Assembly: GCF_021134715.1 (NCBI RefSeq)
Contig: NC_060022.1
Location: 5,027,001-5,091,000, forward strand
Source: Daphnia pulex
Lineage: Eukaryota > Arthropoda > Branchiopoda > Diplostraca > Daphniidae
Length of the DNA: 64,000 bases
Reading direction: 5' to 3'
Part shown: positions 25,380-35,000 of the stretch, piece by piece
Position numbering within the stretch: position 1 is the first letter of the stretch
How the letters are laid out: each line of letters begins with the position of its first letter
The notes under the pieces: generated by a model
What the model was told of the DNA's origin: nothing
The model's database searches: none
What the model saw: the letters and a program-made list of their open reading frames with translations, nothing else
Translations under genes and position numbers: made by a program

Positions 25380-25726
25380 ATGGCGGTTTGTTGTCAAAAG
25401 ATAAGCTATTTTTTCTTCGAAAATTACCAATGTATTTACTGGTAAATTCGAGTGATTTCGTCTGTACATTGTCGGTGATGTGTTCTATTCCGTGTATATG
25501 TTGGATAAACTTAATGTTTCTCATCAACTTACAGGAGAAAACGTGTTGAAAGGGTCGTGCAGCTTACTGCTGTCAACCATTTTGTTCAAAATCATTGTAT
25601 TCTACTGAATGTGCGACAATTCTTCAATTCCATCAAAATGAAACAGGTAACAACCATTACTAGCTTTATTAATACAGTATTGCTGAAACATATATTCTTC
25701 TCATCTTTTATTAGGATTCATCATAA
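25380..25726 (+). CDS. Possible small spliced gene, unknown product
   Basis: Three exons with good splice signals and normal intron sizes for this window: 25380-25441 (donor gtaaat), 25535-25646 (acceptor cttacag, donor gtaaca) and from 25715 (acceptor ttattag). Joined, they give MAVCCQKISYFFF through YWRKRVERVVQL to KMKQDSS and a stop at 25724-25726, 61 residues. The second exon stays open only in this frame. I recognise no family. An upstream ATG at 25340 opens another frame of 38 codons, and an alternative third exon at 25818 is possible, so this may instead be a non-coding RNA. Confidence 0.3.
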
Positions 25727-25901
25727 TTATCTGCTATTTGTATTGGACTTGCTAGACCACCAATCCCAGCCATGCCCGATTTTGATTGTACACTACAAAC
25801 TGTTTAATTATTTCTAGATCATAGACGTCAAGCACATTGATGACACAAACTATAAACAAGGTGACTTATTTTTTTATTATTTACAGGTTCTTCATTACAG
25901 G

Positions 25902-25995
25902 TTTCTAACACATTGGCATGATCGATTTGATGAGAAGGAGGCATTCACATTGTACATCTTTCTAAATTGGCATGACAGACTTGATGAGAAGGATG
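25902..25995. repeat. Imperfect tandem duplication, two units about 57 bp apart
   Basis: The unit TTGGCATGA..GA.TTGATGAGAAGGA occurs at about 25902-25941 and again at 25959-25995, both preceded by TTTCTAA. On the plus strand one frame reads HWHDRFDEKE then NWHDRLDEKD before a stop, downstream of the possible small gene. Confidence 0.6.
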
Positions 25996-26598
25996 TTTGA
26001 AGAAAAAGGAAAAGGACTATACAGTCAACAAGGTTCCTTGTTTGCTAACCCGTTGGCTGCTACCCTTGAATCTCCCTGTTAAACAGGGTAAACAGGGCCT
26101 GTTTACTTCCTTACACGGGTCCTCTTGATTTGAGGTACTGCTTTCTGTTGCTACAACCTTGTTTGAATGTTATTGTCATCCAAATAAATGTTCATTCCGC
26201 TTTTACAGGGTAACTCTTTCGCTACTGATCACATCCACTGTTGTAAACTGACGAGAGAATGCTGCAATTCAAGACTGATACATTTTGTAGTGGTTAGATC
26301 AATGACAAGTGCATATCTGGGCTCCCTTCTTTTCTGTGGCTCCGTTTCCCTAACTAACCACTAACCAACGCCCGCCGGTGGTCACTCACCCGCTGTGAAA
26401 CCAGGAGGAGGGGAGGGCTCTGGTCGAACGGGGACTTGGAAGGCGCATGATCCGATGAAAACTTTTGGAGGGTCATGAGTCTAACCCGGAAGCCTAGTAT
26501 GACTACATCTCCCCAGTAAAACTGGCCTCGTACTTCTCTCTTCTTCTCGGTCCAGATACTATCTCTGGGGGCCGTAGACAAATCCTATAACAGCATGT

Positions 26599-27030
26599 GC
26601 GAGTTAAACAATGCAACCCACTACCCAATGAAACAAAAAGCCATGGTTTATTATTTGCGCAAATCTCCGTCAGTCAAGTTACAAATTTTTCTAATTCAAC
26701 AACTCGCGTAGAATTTTGCACTAGTCTATTAGTGCAAATCGCGATTCCATGTGTTTGGTAGTTAAGAAAATGGTTGTTTAAAAAACAAACAATGGGGTGT
26801 TCTGAGTAGCCAAAAAAACTCACCATTGTTTGTTTTTTAAACAACCATCTTCATAACTACCAAACACATAGGATCGCTATTTGCACCAGTAGACTAGATG
26901 CAAAATTCGACAGAAGTTGATGAGTTTGAAAAACTTGTAACTTGACTGGCGCAGATTTCCGCAAAACTAAACCATCGCTTTTTGTCTCATTGCCGCAGCG
27001 GTGGTGGCGGGTTGCGTTTAACTCGTACAG
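26599..27030. mobile_element. 430 bp inverted-repeat (foldback/MITE-like) element
   Basis: The left arm begins at the CGAGTTAAAC word and the right arm ends with its complement GTTTAACTCG. The arms (about 26599-26795 and 26823-27030) pair over most of their length, for example TTAAAAAACAAACAATGG with CCATTGTTTGTTTTTTAA around a centre near 26809. No coding capacity. I could not settle a target-site duplication. It fits a non-autonomous DNA transposon of foldback type; the family is unknown. Confidence 0.8.
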
Positions 27031-28530
27031 AAGAAATACGTCTTGAACCGGACGCTCTGTTTATTAAATTTTTTCAACATTTTAAAAAGAAAATACAAAA
27101 AATTGGTTCACATAACGTATTTATTTTTATTTATTACACATGGTTAAGGTTTAACATTGGTTTTTAGGGTTAAGGGTATAAATTTAGGGGTTAGTAGGTG
27201 TATGTTTTCGGGGTTTGAAGGATTGGAAGGTATATGTTTGTGGGGTTTGGAGATTAATTGGTGGGGCAACATTTGTAGGGTTATAGATTAACTGAATTTT
27301 TATCCAAACTTGAAATATCCTCCCTCCCCCCTCCAACATCCTCCACTTTCCTTTCCCAATCCCGGAAACATGTTTATTATTTGTTGACATAAACATCCCA
27401 TATTTGTTTTTGTTGCTTCTGAACTTATAAACGGTAAACTGCAATAGTCACGATGACAATTTAACAAAATATGATGCAACTTCGGTAACACAACATCAGC
27501 ACCAAGGAACGGCCAATTGAACTTGATGTAGAAAGAACTTTCACCAGCATAGGCTGCAACAACGTGCCACATCGGACAGCAACTACACGAACATACATGA
27601 TCAACCTATAACCGAAATGAAATGAATTAAATAATCTTCAGCATCAATGGAAATGCTGTCAATTAAAAGACGAATAAATGTCACTTTATGTTATATTTAC
27701 AAGAATAAAAGCCCTCAGCTGGCTGCGTCAAATCCATGTGTAAGTTGGGCAGCAACAAAGAAGCTCAAACTCCACCAGGGTGTTAATCCTATTTAAAAAA
27801 AAAAAAAAACTCAATTACTATCAAGCAACAATTTCTCAAATGACAAAACATTTTGATCGAAGTTAAGTTAAACAACAAAATCCTTCAGAATAAATGTTGC
27901 AAAGGAATGTACAGTTGGCAAGCTTTTCAAAGGTTCAATTTCCACAACTGAAATAGGTTGAAGAGATAGGCAATAACTAAATCTGTAGTCTCACAGTTAG
28001 AAAGTTGAACATTATATTTACCCGAATTGTTCTGAAGTGTTTCTGACAAACGTGAAACTGGGAAAAAGACACGACATTTTGGCAAAATGTTCAGCTGCTC
28101 AGGCCACATGATCAGATGAAATTGCCATGTAGAAATTATAGGCTGTTACCAGATAGATACCTAAATTCACACACAATTATTAATTAACACAGTCACATCC
28201 AAGAATCGGAAGAGCAATTACCATTTTTACGAATAAAAATTTAAAGAAAGAAAAGTACGCCATATTAAGTATCCAATCGAAACGATACGTTTTCAACATG
28301 GTTTCCAATCAAATCAGTGTTTAAGAAATGGCGGAATTTCGTCTTGACACTGATGATGTCTTGAGTAAGACACTCACGTCATCTAGCAGACATAATTTTA
28401 GCCACCAAGTGATATCCAACATATTCCTTAGGCACCCGAAGACCGGAAGACTGGACGGAACGGAAGGAACATTTTTTTTTCATAACTACTTTAAATAAAA
28501 TCAATTTAGCAAATCTTTACATAATTGCGG
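27031..28530. other. AT-rich stretch, no gene established
   Basis: No recognisable protein. 27300-27572 on the minus strand has an open frame of about 90 codons without a convincing start. A run of 14 A lies near 27795. It could be the 3' part or introns of a minus-strand transcript reaching up to about 29.1 kb. Confidence 0.4.
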
Positions 28531-29060
28531 AAAAATTACTGAATTATTAATCCCTTAAGGCCCCTATTAATCCCTAAGGTGAATGAGTAGCAGCAGCAGT
28601 TTCTATTTTTTTCCTGTTCTTCTACATTATCTACAACCTGTACCTGTGAATTTATATCAAATGTAGTTAGCTCATACCTGTAAAGGATATGCTGTGCTGG
28701 AACTCTGTGGCTGGAATGTTTTAAATTGTGGTGATGCAAAGTTGCAGTTCTTCCAGGACGCTGTTGGACAAAGTGACAACAGTCCCAAGACATCTTCAAG
28801 GATTTCATTTCGTCTTTAGAAACAAGATTACTGAGTATGCTGACTGCAAACGCTTGATTACCCTGTGTGATGCACGTACAAATCTATTTCAATAACATAT
28901 GTAGTTAGTTATAGTCTGTGGTTGTATTGACTTAAACCATACCTGTTGTGGTATCCTGCAATGATAAATTGCTGATGTTTCTTCTTACATTGTTTTCTGG
29001 CTTTTGGCCAGGACTAGAAACTGTTGCTGGTGAACTGACTGGTTCACTGGAATTTCAGAT
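28530..29060 (-). ncRNA. Possible spliced minus-strand transcript head-to-head with STING
   Basis: Reading the minus strand, a segment after acceptor attccag near 29051 can end at donor gtatgg (about 28941) or gtaaga. A second segment from about 28862 (acceptor cacacag) ends at donor gtatgag near 28676. A third starts after acceptor ttcacag near 28645. One joining keeps a frame through SSPGQKPENN, GNQAFAVSILSNL and HILYR; another ends GLKGLIIQ. I recognise no family, so the coding status is open. It is typed as RNA only because no protein could be supported. Confidence 0.25.
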
Positions 29061-29803
29061 ATACTCATGTCAAAGTGTGTCGTAGTATCATTATGCAGCT
29101 TCTTGTCGTAAAATTATTCATGAAGTATTTCGCCTTTCTATGCAAATCTTTCTTTACTGAAAGAAACACAGCACGACTTCTTCATTCCGAACTCCCATTG
29201 CCCAAACATTAACCGCAAGGTTTTGTTAACGAGTTTACGTTTACTTTACGACAAAAACAGAATCAGCGGTTGAGCGGTAGCGGTACTGCGGATCGGTATG
29301 ATGTTTGTGATGGAGACATCTGTCATCTGATCTGATTAACACGGTTGCCAAATCGTTATTCCTTGCAAATTTCACAATAAGAAATACAAGAAATACAAAT
29401 AATTATCTTATTTGAGTATAAACTTTACCCGACCGTGAGTTGACTTTCAAGGTTAAAATAATTTTGATAAAAAAATTAACGATTCCTTAGAGTGCTCATA
29501 AAATAAAAATAAAAAAACACAAAAACAATAGATTTTTGTATCCTCGTTGTTCTGCAATTTCCGTTCCGAATATGAATTATGAAAATTATATGAAGCGCCG
29601 GAAGCGGGACCAGTCACCAGGACCATTTTATATTTTTATTACCTGTCATAACTATTCACAGCACATCAATGTTCGGAAGTCGGGGATTTTCACTGGCCCA
29701 TGTATCGTTTTGCGGTTGTTTTCCTCCCCAAAGGGAACCCCCTTGACCCTTATCACAATGCCTTATCAAAAAAAACTTTTCTCTCTCTGTGTTTGCTCCA
29801 GTT

Positions 29804-29894
29804 GAAGGCAAGACATTGAACAAGACATTGGCGTTGGCAAGACTGAAGCTTCATATTGAAAAGCCAGAAAATCCGACATTTCCATTTTTTCGTT
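29804..29894 (+). other. Likely 5' UTR exon of STING
   Basis: Acceptor tttgctccag ends at 29803 and a donor-like GGTATGTT follows the exon. There is no ATG in frame with STING, so it would be leader sequence. The transcription start probably lies near 29.3-29.6 kb, close to the start of the possible minus-strand transcript. Confidence 0.4.
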
Positions 29895-30017
29895 GGTATG
29901 TTCATCAACGTATAGAGTACTCAAAGGCAAATGCAAAATTAAAAAAAAATGTATGTTTAGTAAATTTGGCTTAAATCTGGTTAGTTCTTTTTGTGTTTTT
30001 GTATCAGTAATAGGATC

Positions 30018-31717
30018 ATGGGATCACTAGGCATGGCTGCTCAGGTTGATTTTTTAAATCATCATACAGCAGTGCATTCTAGCAAGCACAAAAATAAACA
30101 GAAGCACAACAATAATGCAGCTTCTCAATCTTGTGGATTACCTAAAAGCCGTGGTTACACAGCTGAAATTCTAGCCTTCTTAATAGGTTCTGGATTTCTA
30201 TTTATTGGTAACACAAACTCATTTTGTGTCTGTTTGGTATCACTGCTGACAAGTCTTTTTGTGTACTTTCCTAACCATTGCAGCTTTTGTATTTCCTCCT
30301 GTGGAACATCAGGGACATGGTTCTCAAGGAATTGCTGTCCAGGGTAAAAAAATAATAATAATATTAATAAAAATAGTATTGGATAAAATTTGTAGATTAT
30401 GACAATAGAACTCTTTTCTAGTTGGTCTACTCCTTTGGTTTGGGATGACATTTGTAATGGCTGAAATTATCCGACGTATCTGCCTCTTTTCTGAAGAGGT
30501 TCAACACCTAAATTCCCGATACGACCGGTCAATGTATCGTGTTGTACTACACGTTTTTAATTTACGAAACTCCGCCAATTTCTTCACTGTTGTCATTCTA
30601 CTTTCTTTATTATTTGTGAGTCACAAAATATTTACTTAATCAAATTGTCAATGTTGCCTGCATTGCAGGCCCTGCAAACATATAACTGAATTCAAAATTA
30701 ATATTTCTTTCAGATCAGCTCATCAGATCCCATGGTGATGACTGAAATTGGCTCTCATTGGCCGACATCATTTGGACTTTGCGGACTTTATCTTATCTCC
30801 AACTCCGTAGTTAAACTTCCAGAAAATCTTGTTGACTGTGAGGTTTTGCTTGATGATCGCGTAATGGCCATCGGGCATGGATTGGCATATTCGTATTATT
30901 ACGGATTTCTCAGAATAATTCTACCAGCTACCGAAAATAGTCAAAGTATTGCTTTAAATGAGCGTTTTTCTTCTGGTAAAAAGAGCTTGGTTATTTATCA
31001 GCTAATTTTGTTTGAAACATTAGGTATCAGAGATCGAGCATCACATTTTGAGTTCGAAGAAAAAATCCAGTTAGCATCCAAAAAGATGCTAATTTTGATT
31101 CCTGATTCATGTTTCTGTACTCCAAGTTTCCAGGACATGGCGCCATGTGGACAGATCGAGCGAGTCAAAGTAAACAAAATTCGTCTGCTTTATTACTTAA
31201 TAGGATTGCGAAATTTCATTCAAGTATACGTACTGTTTAGACGTTGGAAGACGTTATCATTTCTAGGGCTGGAATGAGAGGTCGCCCTTACTCAGCTACC
31301 GTCTATTTAATTCAACCAGAAGGGACAACAACTCCTGTCTATGTCATGATGGAAATGCCATCTATTCTGTATGTTCTCCATGAAATGAACACGTTCGGAC
31401 AGAAAAATTCAAGTACTAACGCATAGTACAGAATTCTAATTTCCATATAAATTCGAAATGCTTCATTATTGGTTTCACAGAACTTTCAGCTTTTGAGCGA
31501 ACACAGCAGGCTCAAGCTTTTTGCCGAGTTCTAGGAAGGCTACTTGAAGAGGATCCTAGCTGTAAGGACATGTATGAAATCATTTACTTTAAAGGTAAAA
31601 ACAAATAAGTAGACTTAGTAATTGCATTGCGGTTTAATTAATGTGTTCTTTACCTCTGAAGATCAAAACGTGAATTTGGCAAAAATGATTTACGACTATG
31701 TGCAAAACATGGAGTAG
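30018..31717 (+). CDS. Sting: STING, cyclic-dinucleotide sensor without C-terminal tail
   Basis: ER membrane receptor for cyclic dinucleotides in innate immunity. Exons 30018-30207, 30284-30343, 30422-30615, 30714-30975, 31024-31169, 31241-31412, 31481-31594 and 31662-31717 join in frame to 397 residues. The start is the first ATG after an in-frame-neutral leader (MGSLGMAAQ). Membrane segments lie around residues 50-175; EEVQHLNSRYDRSMYRVV matches the human connector. The ligand domain starts with GHGLAYSYYYGFLR (human HGLAWSYYIGYLR). SRAGMRGRPYS aligns with human RAGIKDRVYS and keeps R232, R238 and Y240. E260 is kept, and the T263 position is Ser by ungapped alignment. AFCRVLGRLLEE and YEIIYF match the last helix and strand. 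The protein ends MIYDYVQNME, where vertebrates continue into the tail with PLPLRT and the IRF3 serine, so those motifs are absent. Confidence 0.95.
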
Positions 31718-32007
31718 GGGGTTGTTCCATTTTCTACGCGATATGTCGGTTAATTGATTAAATTATGATCAATTCCAAAACCATTCTGTCTGTCTCTGTG
31801 CTGTTTTGTTTTCATTATCGAGCTTTGTTGTTTTGGTTTTACGTACCGTTGACCATTTCATAACTGAATGAGACTGTAATAATTACAACTACAAAATTTA
31901 CCATCCATAATGATCGCAATTGCGAAATGTTGAAACCTCGTGTTTAATTTCTTTAATCAACGAAAGAATTACCATTATTCTTACACAGTAATTCCAAAAA
32001 ATGAAAG

Positions 32008-32013
32008 AATAAA
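32008..32013 (+). terminator. Possible STING poly(A) signal
   Basis: AATAAA on the plus strand 291 bases past the STING stop, two bases from the complement of the Nup205 stop codon (32015-32017). If used, cleavage would fall inside the last Nup205 exon and the two mRNAs would overlap tail to tail. Confidence 0.4.
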
Positions 32014-32014
32014 A

Positions 32015-35000
32015 TTACACGCTGAGCAATCGCTTAACTCGTCGAAGAAGGGCTTGAACAAAACCATGGCGCCCTTTTTTGTGTAGATAAACCTAAACGG
32101 TGAAGTAATAAAAGGTTAGAAAATACACCTGAAATAAAGAATTCTGATTTGTCGTTACCTGCTCACATTCATTCATTTTCTTAAACAAAACTGTATTAAG
32201 ATGAATCGGCGCTTCTTTCTTTAGTCGCCCATAATCTTCTTGGCTTAAAATCGATGTGGATCCACCGAGAGCTAACGATCTTTTATGCTGAAAAAAATGT
32301 TCCATGTGATGCCACAACAGCCAAGTGGTAGATTCCAATACTAAACTGCAAAGCTCTAGAAGTTCGTCCCAGTTTTTCAATTCCTGCTCAAGCGATTTGG
32401 CTCCAATCATTCGACGAACTTGAGCCGGCAATTTTTCATCTGTATCCGGAGGCAAAAGCTCAGCGAGTTGTTGCGTCGTCAAATCCTGGATAGAATCTAG
32501 TCGTCGACGACAAATTTCACTTTTTTCTTGTGCATTGATCAAGAGGGCTGAAGAGCTCAACAACGTCTTGGTAAGAATTCCCAGTGACAAGGACGATTTA
32601 TTAGGACGCTCAAAGCTCGGTGCGAAAATGGCACGATTCTGAGTAGTTAGTGAACGTGCCAGTTTCAAAATGTTTACAGCAACCTGCAAACAGACTTTGC
32701 TGGACACGAGACCAAATTCCGACAACGTGTTTTCCCCTAATTGAAAAATAAATTTTAAATTCTCAAAACTAAATGAAAATGAAGCATGAGACTATGGTGC
32801 ACTTACCCATAATATAGATTGGCAATAGATTAAGTGTCACTTGTTCGAGACGACTTAGCTGGCCGCGTACCTCCATGGCAGCCGGAGACTCTTCACACAC
32901 TACGTTCCAACCAGCAGCACGAGAAATGACAGCGGTGAGTAACGCCGTCTCTTCCAATTGAGAAGAAACTGGTGCTAAGTTTCGATTCCGCAAAATAGCA
33001 CTCACTGTATCGCTGTGAGAGAGTAAAAAGTGGATCACCTGGAATGAATTTAAAAATTTAGTTAGATAAAAAAAAAAATGCATATTAAGAAGTAACTTTA
33101 AAATAAACCTCTGAACTTCCAGTGCGGTGACGGCTTCCAAGAGCAGTGAGCATGGTGTTAGAAAGTTGAAGAGCGGGAAAAAGTATTTGATGGAATCGAT
33201 GGGCTATGTCCGGAATAAAAGGCGTGTTTTCCATAGATGTCCCAGTTACTTCCGGACGTTGGCTAAACACAGACATTTCTGAAAGACGTTGGAATATGCC
33301 ACTCTCCAGAAGCACGAGAGCACCCTTCTGGCTACTAGCCAATCGAGTTAAAAGCCCCATTTGGGATTCGTATACATAGAGAGTGCGCAAACCGTCCATG
33401 TTGGGTTGCATTTCTAAAGCGGCCACCAATCCTGCATCCAACTGGAGCAGGGAATTAACCTAAATTAATAATAGTAAAAATGTTAATATTTATAAAGTCA
33501 ACGACAATGTAACAAAAAAAAAGAAAATACCATGTGTTTCAAGTATCCTTGTGAGGACAAAAAGCTAGCAATAGGTCCTTGGTTGTCAGCAGCAGCTAAC
33601 TGATCAAGAAGAGAAAGAGCCAACATTCGTTGTACGTCGTGGCCACTGCTGCAATCGCGAACGAGTGTCTGAAGCAATGATGCATCAGTCAACTTGTAGA
33701 ATTCGGCTGTGTGGTTACTAATTCTCAGGCTGTTGAGTAATGCACTGTAAAGATTGGTTCGAACGCGGTGAGCAGACCCACTGGCTCGTAAGATCCAGTC
33801 AACTAACTGGCGTTGAATAACATTGACTGTGGCCGAAGATGTTGAACTTCCACGTGCAGTTGCAATCGAGCGGACTAAGTTCAAAAGAAAATGAATAAGA
33901 TGTACAAATATTTTTTTCTAAATCGACGGTAATACCATTTGGAGTTCGAAGAATGGTCCCATCGAGGCATCGCACATAATCAGAAGGCATCTTGGTGGGG
34001 CCAGATGAAGCTCCGGATTCGCCAACACCTTCAAGAGCACAAGCTCGTAATCCAGCCAACAGGATGACCATAACGCCTGATAAATAGTGGACTAAATCAG
34101 GCAATGTGTTGTCTGCGGCCAAACACTTGCTGAAAATGTCCTGGGTAATCTGAGTTAAAATGTTCCATCGATGCGTGTACGAAAGATCGTTTAGTGAACC
34201 CGTAGCTAACAGGCATTCCAGGACTTGCCTCCAGCCTTCTAAATAGAAGCGTCGAGCCGAAAGCTCCAATCGAATGTTGTTTCGTTGCACTACAAACGAA
34301 AGAATGTTCTGGACTTCTTCTACAATGAGTTGGCGTTGGCCAAGAGCCACGTTGGTAAGATTTGCAAGTTCGCTTCGCAAGCGATTCTGAAGCAAAGCAA
34401 TTTTCGTTAGCTGGACATCCTCTTCACTGATGATTTCACACTGCTTAACCAACGCTTCGATGGCACCTGGATCGAAGAATTCCATAGTGGGAGCAGTCAA
34501 TTCGGAAGCCTAGGGTTAAAATTGTTTATTCACTATACCAACACTATACTCTTTAAATTAATACCTTGAGATTGACGGCGTCCAACAGGACAGCAATTTT
34601 GGGTCTAGATCGCATGACCAATTGGTCCTGTGTCCCAAGAAAAGAAGTGCCACTTAGCAAAGATCTATCAGTGATATCGCCCATTGTGACTGATTCAGTC
34701 GTTTCATCCACTTCATACAGAAAGAGGGAGGCTAGTCGAGAAACGTGTGATTGAAGGCCTTTGTCCGAGGCAATTTTCACTTCAACAGCTACGGTTTTAA
34801 GCAACCAACTCATTTGTGAGAGCTGCGAGAATTCAGATCTCTCGGGGGCAAACGGCAAAGCTGCAACCTGACGCCCGAGGAAGTTGGAAGAACGCAAAAA
34901 TCTCAGCATGACATCCGACAGATTAGGATGAGAACAAAGCTGGTAAAGGAGTTTGTAGGCCAACTCAATAGCACGCAAATTGGCACCAGCAGAGTGATCA

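Noticed and set aside
32093-32128. Nup205 ending VYFLTFYYFTV by reading through
   Set aside because: Splicing the 36 bases restores the conserved C-terminal helix, so the read-through end is an unspliced artefact.
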